NCBI RefSeq assembly: GCF_003725535.1
Contig: NZ_RJSF01000007.1
Coordinates: forward strand, 233-64,232
Direction of reading: 5' to 3'
Length of the DNA stretch: 64,000 bases
Source: Nocardioides pocheonensis
GTDB lineage: Bacteria; Actinomycetota; Actinomycetes; Propionibacteriales; Nocardioidaceae
Below the pieces are notes generated by a model. It was not told the DNA's origin. It did no database searches and saw only the letters and a list, made by a program, of their open reading frames with translations. Shown one piece after another: positions 26,201-33,141 of the stretch; within the stretch, counting starts at the first letter, position 1; the number at the start of each line of letters is the position of its first letter. Made by a program: the position numbers and the translations under genes.

Positions 26201-26425
26201 ATGGCAGCCATCGTCCTCCGCGTCCGCCTCATCAGCGGCGACACGATGGACGTCACCTACGAGCAAGCGGACACCGAGAGCGAGAGCGAGCTGGTCGGCC
26301 ACGTCGTCGCGACGCTCGCAGAGGAGTCCGGCGTGCTTCGCTGCACGCACGGCGACCGGCTGCTGGTGCTCTACGCGCGCGGTGTCGCCGCCGTCGAGGT
26401 CGCGCCTCGCGGCGCGGTCCTGTAG
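26201..26425 (+). CDS. Small hypothetical protein
   Basis: 74 aa, no family recognised. It starts MAAIVLRVRLISGDTMDVTY, has an acidic middle (ADTESESELVG), and a hydrophobic/basic end. Predicted alternation of strands and one helix suggests a small alpha/beta fold. It begins 10 bases after the methyltransferase stop on the same strand, so may be in its operon. The Asp/Glu-rich, high-GC3 codon use is like its neighbours, supporting a real gene. Confidence 0.6.
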   Translation: MAAIVLRVRLISGDTMDVTYEQADTESESELVGHVVATLAEESGVLRCTHGDRLLVLYARGVAAVEVAPRGAVL

Positions 26426-26456
26426 CGCGGTCAGGTCCGACCGCCCGCTGTGTCGC

Positions 26457-26543
26457 CTACAGCTCGCGGCCGCCGCGCATGCGGCCGAAGATGAAGAACG
26501 CGAGCGCGATGATCACCAGGATGATCAGGATCGTCCACAACAT
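26457..26543 (-). CDS. 28-residue single-span membrane peptide
   Basis: Translation MLWTILIILVIIALAFFIFG plus a basic tail RMRGGREL: one hydrophobic helix then positive charges, i.e. a small membrane protein. GAGGAG lies eight bases upstream of the ATG at 26543, an excellent ribosome site for so short a gene. Peptides of this kind are often stress-induced in actinobacteria. A sequence resembling a SigF/SigB promoter lies about 90 bases upstream. Confidence 0.65.
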   Translation of the reverse strand: MLWTILIILVIIALAFFIFGRMRGGREL

Positions 26544-26633
26544 GGCAAGACTCCTCAGGGTTGTCCGGGCGGTGCCGGCGCGAAACCGGCGGACGCGCGA
26601 CCCGAGGTCGGCGCTCGTCGGACTCCCTGAGCG

Positions 26634-26658
26634 GTGCCCTTTCCCGCCGGATCGAAAC
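26634..26658 (-). promoter_or_regulatory. Possible SigF/SigB-type promoter
   Basis: On the minus strand GTTT (26658-26655) and GGGCAC (26639-26634) are separated by 15 bases, close to the general-stress sigma consensus GTTT-N15-17-GGGTAT but with two mismatches in the -10. It would drive the 28-residue membrane peptide. Weak evidence. Confidence 0.25.
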
Positions 26659-26738
26659 GTCTCCGCGGGCGTCGCCGCGGTGAGGTGACCGCGATCGGGT
26701 ACGCCGAGAGCTCGACGACGACCCCTGAGGAGGACTTC

Positions 26739-27107
26739 ATGGCCGTGACGAGCTTCCAGGATCTCCCCCTGGCCGACCGGGACCGTGAGTGGGACGGCGA
26801 CGCCGCCGAGAAGCGGGTCCGAGCGTGGGCGGACGCGGAGGACGGGCCCAACGAGAAGTACCGCGACGCCCACGTCTGGTACGACGCCGACAACAAGGAC
26901 AACTTCACGGCGTACAAGCTGCTGATCGCCGACGTCGTCGACGGGAAGCTGCATGCCGTCCCGCGCGGAGTGATGGCCGCCGGGAACGTCATGCAGGGCG
27001 GCCGCGGCGGCGTCGACCTGCCGGACTCGGACGCCGACCGCGTGAAGAGCCACCTGGCGAAGTACTACGCGAAGATGGGCGACGAGGCGCCCTGGCAGCG
27101 CGACTGA
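26739..27107 (+). CDS. Stand-alone domain resembling the accessory region of phage prohead proteases
   Basis: 122 aa, excellent GAGGAGG site before the ATG. N-terminal half FQDLPLADRDREWDGDAAEK is acidic. The C-terminal half, with YKLLIADVVDGKLHAVPRGV, MQGGRGGVDLPDSDADRVKS and HLAKYYAKMGDEAPW, resembles a segment found next to HK97-type prohead protease domains in phage and plasmid proteins. Here it stands alone with no phage genes around, so it looks domesticated. Function unknown; the family link is from recalled motif similarity. Confidence 0.7.
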   Translation: MAVTSFQDLPLADRDREWDGDAAEKRVRAWADAEDGPNEKYRDAHVWYDADNKDNFTAYKLLIADVVDGKLHAVPRGVMAAGNVMQGGRGGVDLPDSDADRVKSHLAKYYAKMGDEAPWQRD

Positions 27108-27120
27108 GCCCGGACGGCGA

Positions 27121-27151
27121 ACGACCGCCCGCGCGAGGCGCGGGCGGTCGT
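27121..27151. terminator. Strong bidirectional hairpin terminator
   Basis: ACGACCGCCCGCGC pairs perfectly with GCGCGGGCGGTCGT: a 14-bp GC-rich stem with a GAG loop, sitting between the stops of two convergent genes (27107 and 27183). Confidence 0.85.
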
Positions 27152-27182
27152 CGTGCCGGTGCCGGTGGGTGCCGGCGGAAGC

Positions 27183-27830
27183 TCACTTCTGCTTGCGCTG
27201 TGCCTTCTTGGCCTCGGTGAGGTCGCTGAGCCGCTCGGCATCGGCACGGGCCTGGGCGGCCTTCTGCTTGGCCTCACGTGCGTCGTCCAGCTCGGACCGG
27301 GCCGCGCGCTGGGCGGCCTTCTTCTTCGCCTCAGCCGCCGACTCCACGCTCTGCTCACGCTTCTCGGCAGCGGCCTTGCGGCTCGCCGCGCGCTTGTCCG
27401 CCGCCGCCTTCTTGGACGCGGCCGTCTTCGCGGCCGTGACCCGGGCGTCGCGCTTGCCGCGGGCCTCGGTGGTGTCGGCCTCCTCGAGACCCGACGTCAC
27501 CCGCTCCTCGGCGTCCCTGCGCTTCAGGGCCGCCTGGTGGCGACCCGCGGCCGCCGTGTCCTGGGCCTGCTCGCGGGTGGCCTCGGCCTTCGCCTCCAGA
27601 CGCGCGGCGGTCCGCAGCGTGTGGGAGCGCTCGAGCCGGTCGGCGCCGCGCGCGGCGATGTCGCGGTTGCGGAGAAGCGTGCCGGCCACCTTGTCCGCGG
27701 AGCCGAGGGCACGGTCCAGCGTGGTGCGCGGGACCGAGGTCTCCGGGAGCCGCTCGGACAGGCGTCCGTCGACGAGCACCAGGGGAAGTCGGGCGAGCTC
27801 GTAGGGCAGTGCGATGAGTGTGCTGATCAT
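27183..27830 (-). CDS. Ala/Lys-rich coiled-coil protein with hydrophobic N-terminus
   Basis: 215 aa. Begins MISTLIALPYELARLPLVLV, a weakly hydrophobic stretch that may attach to the membrane. From about residue 60 the protein is a long charged helix rich in Ala, Lys, Arg and Glu, with heptad-like spacing. No enzyme motif. Start ATG at 27830 with GAGGA seven bases upstream. It follows the CsbD-like gene by 8 bases, so they form one operon, possibly envelope or stress related. Function unknown. Confidence 0.65.
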   Translation of the reverse strand: MISTLIALPYELARLPLVLVDGRLSERLPETSVPRTTLDRALGSADKVAGTLLRNRDIAARGADRLERSHTLRTAARLEAKAEATREQAQDTAAAGRHQAALKRRDAEERVTSGLEEADTTEARGKRDARVTAAKTAASKKAAADKRAASRKAAAEKREQSVESAAEAKKKAAQRAARSELDDAREAKQKAAQARADAERLSDLTEAKKAQRKQK

Positions 27831-27838
27831 GGGGTTCC

Positions 27839-28369
27839 TCACTTCTCGGTCTGGGCGCGCAGCTGGGCGGCCTCACGCTCGGCGGCATCGGCCTCGTGCT
27901 CGAGACGTGCCTGGTCCACCGCAGCCTGGGCCTCGGTGCGGTCGGCGTCGGCCGCGAGGGCGTCCGCCTCCCGCAGGCTCGTCGCAGCAACCTGGTCTGC
28001 GCGCTCCTCGGCGGCCTGGCGACCGGCCTCGGCCTGCGCCTCGGCCGCGCGGTCGGCGCCGGCCTGCTCGCCCGCACGCTGACGGTCGGCGGCCGCCTCC
28101 TCGCGCACGGTCTCGGCGTGCGCGGCGGACTCGCGCTGCGCTGCCTCGCGGTCGGCGTCGCGGATCTGCTCGGTGGCCTCGCGGCGCTCGGCGTCTGCCA
28201 CGGCGTCGTCGGCGAGCGCGGTCCTGCGCTTCTGCGCCTCAGCCTGCTGGAGCTGTCCTTCCTCCACCAGGTCGTCCTTGCCGCTGACGGCACCGGCGAC
28301 CTCCTTGGCCTTTCCGGCCATGGTGTCGAGGAATCCTTCTCGGGCCTCTGATGCTCTGTCGTTGGTCAT
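27839..28369 (-). CDS. CsbD-like protein with long charged helix
   Basis: 176 aa. Residues ~14-45 (FLDTMAGKAKEVAGAVSGKD then DLVEEGQLQQAEA) match the CsbD stress-protein motif. The rest is an uninterrupted Ala/Glu/Arg/Asp-rich helix, probably coiled coil, extending far beyond the usual 60-70 aa CsbD. The ATG at 28369 is used because the motif starts soon after it. CsbD proteins are general-stress proteins of unknown activity. First gene of the pair. Confidence 0.7.
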   Translation of the reverse strand: MTNDRASEAREGFLDTMAGKAKEVAGAVSGKDDLVEEGQLQQAEAQKRRTALADDAVADAERREATEQIRDADREAAQRESAAHAETVREEAAADRQRAGEQAGADRAAEAQAEAGRQAAEERADQVAATSLREADALAADADRTEAQAAVDQARLEHEADAAEREAAQLRAQTEK

Positions 28370-28433
28370 CTGCAGTGGTGCCCGTCGCGGGCGGAAGGAT
28401 TCGCCCGTGGGGTGTGACCCTCGACGCACCCGC

Positions 28434-29618
28434 TCAGCGCATGCGGTCGTGGAGCAGTCCTCCCTCACCGAAGGCGCGCGCGGCGAACCGCTCGCCGATC
28501 AGGCGCTGGGTCGCCGCGTCGGGGTGCAGGTTGTCGGGCAGGGGGTGTTCCTCGGTGTCCGCCCCGCCGTACAGGTCGAGGCCGTCGAGGTGCCCCAGGT
28601 GCGGGTCGTCCGGGCTTCGCTCCTGCACGATGCGCGCCAGCTCAGCGCGGACGACCTGGAGGGTCAGCTTGCCGGCCGGGACCTCTGCGGCGTCCCCGGC
28701 CGCGCGGAGTCGGATCTCACCGGCAGCCATCGCGGCCGGGTCGAACTCGCTGGGGCCGGGCGTGCTCTCGTGGATCGGGCAGCCGATCGGCGAGACCACC
28801 AGCAGCGGCGTCTCCGGATGACCGTCGCGGATCGTGTCGAGGAACCCGTGCACGGCCGGGGTGAACGCACGCACGCGCATCAGGTCGGTGTTGACGAGGT
28901 TGATCCCGATCTTGAGGCTGATCAGGTCGGCGTCGGTGTCGCGGATGACGCGTGCGACGAACGGGTCGAGAAGCGCGCTGCCCCCGAAGCCGAGGTTGAC
29001 CAGGTCCACACCTCCCTGCGCCGCGGCCAGGGCCGGCCAGGTGGACGTCGGGCCGGCGGCGTTGGAGCCGTGGCTGATCGAGCTGCCGTGGTGGACCCAG
29101 CGTCGGAGACCCGTGCCGGGCACCGGGCCCGCAGGCGCGTCGGTCCAGAGCGCGACCAGCTCGGTGCGCTCGTTCCAGGGCAGCCAGACCTCGACCGTCT
29201 TGTCCCGGTCGGGCAGGCCGCCGAACTCGACGACCGCCGGTGCGCTGCCCCTCGTGGCCTCGACCGCTCCGGTGGCCAGGTCGAGGGTCAGGGTGTCCCC
29301 GCCGTCCGCGGTCGCCTGCGCGACACGAGCGCCGTCGACGACGAGCTCGTAGACCCCGTCGGGTCGCGGTGGGGCGCCGACGTACACCTGCTTGGTGGGG
29401 ATCGTCTCCAGCCGGAGGTACGTCGCCCGCGTCCGCAGCGCGAGGCGCACACCGGAGGGCTGGGCCTCGACCATGGTGAGCTGCGGGTCGGCGTACCGGC
29501 GCGCCCGGGCCGGCAGCCGGTGCGGCAGGACGCCGCGCTCCGTCGGCTCCAGCTCGAGGGCCCCACGCACGACATCGGCGGTCAGCGGCGTCGCGATCAG
29601 GTCGGCGGGACGATCCAT
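28434..29618 (-). CDS. SGNH/GDSL-family hydrolase
   Basis: 394 aa, two parts: an N-terminal beta-rich domain of about 170 residues and a C-terminal SGNH fold. Block I is WVHHGSSISHGSN (nucleophile Ser), block II LGFGGSALLD (Gly), block III ISLKIGINLVN (Asn), block V LPDNLHPDA (Asp-His). Likely an esterase or lipase acting on acylated substrates; no signal peptide, so cytoplasmic. ATG at 29618 (MDRPADLIATPLTADV) was preferred to an upstream in-frame codon that overlaps the divergent NYN gene. Confidence 0.85.
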   Translation of the reverse strand: MDRPADLIATPLTADVVRGALELEPTERGVLPHRLPARARRYADPQLTMVEAQPSGVRLALRTRATYLRLETIPTKQVYVGAPPRPDGVYELVVDGARVAQATADGGDTLTLDLATGAVEATRGSAPAVVEFGGLPDRDKTVEVWLPWNERTELVALWTDAPAGPVPGTGLRRWVHHGSSISHGSNAAGPTSTWPALAAAQGGVDLVNLGFGGSALLDPFVARVIRDTDADLISLKIGINLVNTDLMRVRAFTPAVHGFLDTIRDGHPETPLLVVSPIGCPIHESTPGPSEFDPAAMAAGEIRLRAAGDAAEVPAGKLTLQVVRAELARIVQERSPDDPHLGHLDGLDLYGGADTEEHPLPDNLHPDAATQRLIGERFAARAFGEGGLLHDRMR

Positions 29619-29739
29619 GCGGCCAGCATCCCGGGTGGTGGCCGGACCGGAGTCACCGACCCTGGGACGGCGTGGGTGCGATGCCGCGAGGCCACCTGCG
29701 GGACACTGGCAGGACCCCCATCGAGGAGACACCTGCGCA

Positions 29740-30585
29740 ATGGCTGATGACAGCACCCGCCTGGCCGTCCTGATCGACGCCGACAACACGTCGGCCAAGC
29801 TGATCAAGGAGATGTTCGAGGAGCTGGCCAGCTACGGCACGATCACCGTGAAGCGGGCGTACGGCGACTGGACCAACCCGCACCTCAACGGGTGGCGCGA
29901 CGTCCTGCTCGGCAACGCGATCTCGCCGCAGCAGCAGTTCGCCTACACCTACGGCAAGAACGCCACGGACTCGGCGCTGATCATCGACGCGATGGACCTG
30001 CTCTACTCCGGCAACGTCGACGGGTTCGCGATCGTCTCCAGCGACAGCGACTTCACTCCTCTGGCCACGCGGCTGCGCGAGTCGGGCAAGCGCGTGATCG
30101 GGGTCGGTCAGCGCAAGACGCCGAAGGCGTTCGTCGAGGCGTGCGAGCGGTTCCTCTTCCTCGAGGTGCTCGCCGCCGAGGGCAAGGGCACCACCGAGGA
30201 GGCGAAGGAGGACCAGCAGCCTCGTCCGATCCAGAGCGTGCTGTCGAAGGCGCTGAACAAGGTCGACACCGACGACGACGACTGGGCCACGCTCAGCGCG
30301 CTCGGCAACCACCTCAACCGCACCGACCCGTCGTTCGACCCGCGCAACTACGGCTTCGGCAAGCTCAGCGACCTGGTCAAGGCGCAACCGTTCATCGAGA
30401 CCAAGACCGAGGTGGGCAGCGGCGGGCGCGGCCACCTGTCGGTGCGGCTCAAGGGTCGCCGCGCCGCCGAGGAGGCTCCCGCGAGCAAGCCGGCGAAGAA
30501 GGCGACCACCCGGTCGACCGCGAAGAAGTCGGCCGCGAAGGCGGCACGCAAGGTCGCGGCGAAGGTGCAGGGCGAGCCGGAGTAG
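29740..30585 (+). CDS. NYN-domain nuclease with LOTUS/OST-HTH domain
   Basis: 281 aa. The N-terminal NYN (PIN-like) domain has acidic residues in VLIDADNTSAKL and VSSDSDFTPLATRLRESGK, the latter the LabA/DUF88 signature. A LOTUS (OST-HTH) RNA-binding domain follows at ~165-245 (QSVLSKALNKV through FGKLSDLVKAQPFI), and a Lys/Ala-rich basic tail closes the protein. Likely a metal-dependent RNase with RNA-targeting modules; in eukaryotes similar NYN-LOTUS pairs (Meiosis arrest/MARF1) cut mRNA. Start ATG at 29740. Confidence 0.88.
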   Translation: MADDSTRLAVLIDADNTSAKLIKEMFEELASYGTITVKRAYGDWTNPHLNGWRDVLLGNAISPQQQFAYTYGKNATDSALIIDAMDLLYSGNVDGFAIVSSDSDFTPLATRLRESGKRVIGVGQRKTPKAFVEACERFLFLEVLAAEGKGTTEEAKEDQQPRPIQSVLSKALNKVDTDDDDWATLSALGNHLNRTDPSFDPRNYGFGKLSDLVKAQPFIETKTEVGSGGRGHLSVRLKGRRAAEEAPASKPAKKATTRSTAKKSAAKAARKVAAKVQGEPE

Positions 30586-30617
30586 AAGTGTCGGCGCCGG
30601 CTGCCAGCGTGGGCGTC

Positions 30618-31034
30618 ATGGTCGCATGGCACGAGGTCGAGGCAGAGGCTCCGGAGCTCGCCGCACGGGTCAAGGCGCTCTTCCAGGCCCGCAAGCACAA
30701 GACGATGGCGACGCTGAGGGCCGACGGGTCGCCGCGGATCAGCGGCATCGAGACCGAGATCGGTGACGAGCTCACGTTCGGGTCGATGTCGCACTCACGC
30801 AAGCTCGCGGACGTGCTGCGGGATCCCCGCGTCGCGTTCCACAGCCCGTCGGTCGACCCGCCCGAGGGCGACGCCGGCGGCTGGGCCGGCGAGGCCAAGA
30901 TCGCCGGCCGAGCCGTGCCCGCCGACGACGGCTTCCGGGTCGACATCGACGAGGTCGTGCTCACCCATCTGGACGGCGGGCTGGTGATCGAGTCCTGGCA
31001 CCCGGGTCGCGGACTGGAGCGGCACGTGCGCTGA
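30618..31034 (+). CDS. Pyridoxamine 5'-phosphate oxidase-like flavin protein
   Basis: 138 aa split-barrel protein. ARKHKTMATLRADGSPRISG and GSMSHSRKLADVLRDPRVAF are the FMN/F420-binding strands of the PPOX/Rv1155 group. The C-terminus (VLTHLDGGLVIESWHPGRGL) is also family-like. Probably binds FMN or F420; substrate unknown. ATG at 30618 is used; a GTG at 30588, three bases after the NYN stop, is an alternative. It ends before a terminator shared with the convergent gene. Confidence 0.78.
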   Translation: MVAWHEVEAEAPELAARVKALFQARKHKTMATLRADGSPRISGIETEIGDELTFGSMSHSRKLADVLRDPRVAFHSPSVDPPEGDAGGWAGEAKIAGRAVPADDGFRVDIDEVVLTHLDGGLVIESWHPGRGLERHVR

Positions 31035-31088
31035 CGGGGGTAGACCCTTGGCTCCCGCCGTGAGACCGGGGCGCCCGTCGACATGAGA

Positions 31089-31124
31089 GCTCCCGGGCGA
31101 CGTCCGAGGACGTCACCCGGGAGC
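31089..31124. terminator. Bidirectional hairpin terminator
   Basis: GCTCCCGGG pairs with CCCGGGAGC, then after one mismatch GACGTC pairs with GACGTC around a CGAG loop. It separates two convergent genes with stops at 31034 and 31135. Confidence 0.8.
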
Positions 31125-31134
31125 GCCGGTTGCG

Positions 31135-31425
31135 CTACCTCAGTCCGGCTGCGTGCTCCTCGACCTTGTGCTGCTGTGCCGTCAACTGGTCGTCGAGCTT
31201 CTGGAACCCGAACCACCAGTGCGCGGCGAAGCCGATAACCATGCCACCGACCGCGAACGCCGACCACGGGAACTCCGCGGCGACGACGACGTTGACGATC
31301 ACCAGCCCCACCGAGACCAGGATCGTGACGATGCCGTGCACCGTCAGACCCGTGCGGGCCTCGTCACGGGCGAGGTCGCGTTCGGCCTGCTCGTAGCGCT
31401 CCAGCGTGATGCCTGCTGTGCTCAT
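31135..31425 (-). CDS. 2TM-domain small membrane protein
   Basis: 96 aa. Two hydrophobic helices, IVTILVSVGLVIVNVVVAAE and AFAVGGMVIGFAAHWWFGF, separated by a short loop with FPWS, the pattern of 2TM-domain proteins, sometimes found as sensor parts of histidine kinases or alone. The N-terminus is helical and charged. ATG at 31425 follows a GGAGGAGG site. It lies 19 bases after the larger membrane protein gene, so is probably in its operon. Function unknown. Confidence 0.75.
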   Translation of the reverse strand: MSTAGITLERYEQAERDLARDEARTGLTVHGIVTILVSVGLVIVNVVVAAEFPWSAFAVGGMVIGFAAHWWFGFQKLDDQLTAQQHKVEEHAAGLR

Positions 31426-31444
31426 CCGTGAACCTCCTCCTTCT

Positions 31445-32293
31445 TCACGTGATCCCTGTTCGTGCGCTGCGGCGCCGCCGGGCGACCGCGCCCAGAGCCA
31501 CGGCGGCTGCCACGAGCCAGCCTGCCGCCAGGCCGGCGGCGAGGTCACTGCTGCCGTGGTTCGGGTAGGCGCCGTCCACCCGCGGCGGCAGCATGTGCTG
31601 CTTGCCTCCGTCGCGCTGGTGCACCACCGCCGACACGTGCATGGTGGCGTGGGTGACCACCGCACCGACCGGGTTGCCGGTGAGCGCGACCGGCACGTTG
31701 GCCATCACCGCGCCGATCTCCGGGTAGCGGAGCGTCTGGTCGCGGAACTCGGTGTAACCGAGGTGGTACGTCGCCGTGACGAACATCGACAGCACCAGGG
31801 TCAGCCCTGCGAAGCCCGCCTTGCGCCGGAAGGTGGTCCGGTCCCCGTGCATCAGCAGGTAGGCGACGGCGGCGGGCAGCACCACCAGGGTCAGCGCGTC
31901 GACCGTCCCGTAGACCAGGCCGCGCCAGACGATCTCGAAGGCGAACCGCCACCCCTGGGCGTGTGCCGTGGCGGTCTGCTGGAAGATGCCGATCGCCAGC
32001 ACGAGGCCGACAGCGGCACCCAGGGCCAGGCTCTGCCACAGGTGGAGGGTCCACAGCTCCCGGAGATCGGAAGCGTGAGCGACGACGAAGGTCGCGAAGA
32101 ACAGCACGGCCACGGTGAAGTAACCGAGGTAGAACAGGTCGGACTGGAGTCCTGCCAGATCGGTACCGACGAACGGCACCGCGAAGAACAGGACCGCTGC
32201 CGCGGCGTACCAGACCATCACCGGGGTCTTGTGAGACAGCGCGCTGGTGGGGGCCTCCCACACGTGGACGCGCTCAAGATGTCGCGTGCTCAT
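31445..32293 (-). CDS. Multi-span membrane protein, unknown family
   Basis: 282 aa with about seven hydrophobic helices. A conserved-looking stretch, FEIVWRGLVYGTVDALTLVV, recalls the E-x-x-R glutamate/arginine of CPBP-type intramembrane proteases, but the rest of that motif is not evident. Another His-rich stretch, THATMHVSAVVHQRDGGKQH, lies near the end. The ATG at 32293 has GGGAGATG upstream. No family could be assigned with confidence. It is co-directional with the 2TM gene downstream. Confidence 0.65.
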   Translation of the reverse strand: MSTRHLERVHVWEAPTSALSHKTPVMVWYAAAAVLFFAVPFVGTDLAGLQSDLFYLGYFTVAVLFFATFVVAHASDLRELWTLHLWQSLALGAAVGLVLAIGIFQQTATAHAQGWRFAFEIVWRGLVYGTVDALTLVVLPAAVAYLLMHGDRTTFRRKAGFAGLTLVLSMFVTATYHLGYTEFRDQTLRYPEIGAVMANVPVALTGNPVGAVVTHATMHVSAVVHQRDGGKQHMLPPRVDGAYPNHGSSDLAAGLAAGWLVAAAVALGAVARRRRSARTGIT

Positions 32294-32369
32294 GGGGCAC
32301 TCATCTCCCTTCACCCCCACGTTGCCGCGACCGCCGCTGCGTCGGTAGTGGCCAAGGTCATCGACGTGG

Positions 32370-32912
32370 TCAGCCGGCCGACGGCTGGCGCGGAGCGCCG
32401 TTCTCGACGGCCGGTTCGAGGGCGACGAAGGGCCGTGCGGAGACGAAGGCACGCACCGCCTCGTCGGACCAGAGGTCGCCCCAGCCGAGCACGCGACTGA
32501 TGAACCGGACCCGGTGGGGATGGCGTACCCGGAACTCCGCGACGACGGCGAGTGCCTCGTCCTCGGTCAGGAACCGGTGCCGCGGCACGAAGCTGTCACG
32601 GCCGACGTCGACCCGGACCGCGGGTCGTGCCCTGAGGTTGCGCACCCAGTCGGTGTTCGGGCCCCACCCCGCACAGATCACGGCACGTCGAGCGTCGGCG
32701 TCGTAGGCCAGCACCATCGCCACCGCTGAGTGCGGACGGCCGGTGCGCCGCCCCACGTGCACCAGTCGGAGGAACACGTGCCCGAGCATCCAGCCCCAGC
32801 CGCGGTCGTACAGCTGGAGCGGCAGGCGGAAGACCAGCAGTGCCAGGCGACCAGGTGTGACGCGTAGGCCGAGAAGTCGTCGTGACCCGGCAGTCGAAGT
32901 GGTGCGCAACAT
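32370..32912 (-). CDS. Nitroreductase/deazaflavin-dependent oxidoreductase family protein
   Basis: 180 aa. Contains LVHVGRRTGRPHSAVAMVLA and CAGWGPNTDWVRNLRARPAV, signatures of the DUF385/Ddn family that uses F420H2 or a related deazaflavin, with a later conserved RFISRVLGW. Such proteins reduce quinones or nitroaromatics or act as lipid-associated reductases. An amphipathic N-terminus (ALLVFRLPLQLYDRGWGWML) suggests membrane association. ATG at 32912. Confidence 0.82.
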   Translation of the reverse strand: MLRTTSTAGSRRLLGLRVTPGRLALLVFRLPLQLYDRGWGWMLGHVFLRLVHVGRRTGRPHSAVAMVLAYDADARRAVICAGWGPNTDWVRNLRARPAVRVDVGRDSFVPRHRFLTEDEALAVVAEFRVRHPHRVRFISRVLGWGDLWSDEAVRAFVSARPFVALEPAVENGAPRQPSAG

Positions 32913-33027
32913 CGATCCGCTCCCTTCCCGAACGTGCGCGAAGGACCCCACGATCAAGTCAACGCCGTCGTACGCGTCGGGAACAGGGTCGATCGGCCCG
33001 AGCCAGACCCCGACGACCGGATCAGTC

Positions 33028-33136
33028 GGTGGTTGAGGTGCGGTTGCACAGCAACCGCCTCGAAACCCGGTGACGGGCTCAGCGCAAGGGCGCTCAGGTG
33101 GTTTCGAGGCTCGCTGGCGCTCGCACCTCGACCACC
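33028..33136. repeat. Paired head-to-head palindromic repeat (REP/BIME-like)
   Basis: Copy 1 (33028-33067) starts GGTGGTTGAGGTGCGGTTG and ends CGCCTCGAAACC, folding into an imperfect hairpin with the stem CGGTTGC/GCAACCG. Copy 2 (33097-33136) is inverted: GGTGGTTTCGAGGCTCGCTG to CACCTCGACCACC. The pair lies between the SDR stop and the DUF385 gene. The same arrangement occurs inside dnaE2 at 42577-42676. Copy 2 starts five bases past the SDR stop and may also act as a terminator. Confidence 0.8.
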
Positions 33137-33141
33137 GGTTC

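Noticed and set aside
26427-26444. GCGGTC/GACCGC hairpin between convergent genes as a terminator
   Set aside because: The stem is only 6 bp, weak for this GC-rich background, so it was not listed as a feature.
26739-27107. Remnant prophage around the prohead-protease-like domain
   Set aside because: No capsid, terminase, integrase or tail genes and no att-like repeats were seen in the flanking 10 kb; base composition matches the surroundings.
31445-32293. Calling the membrane protein a CPBP intramembrane protease
   Set aside because: Only one E-x-x-R-like stretch is present. The paired Glu and the later His motifs of CPBP proteins are not in the expected order.
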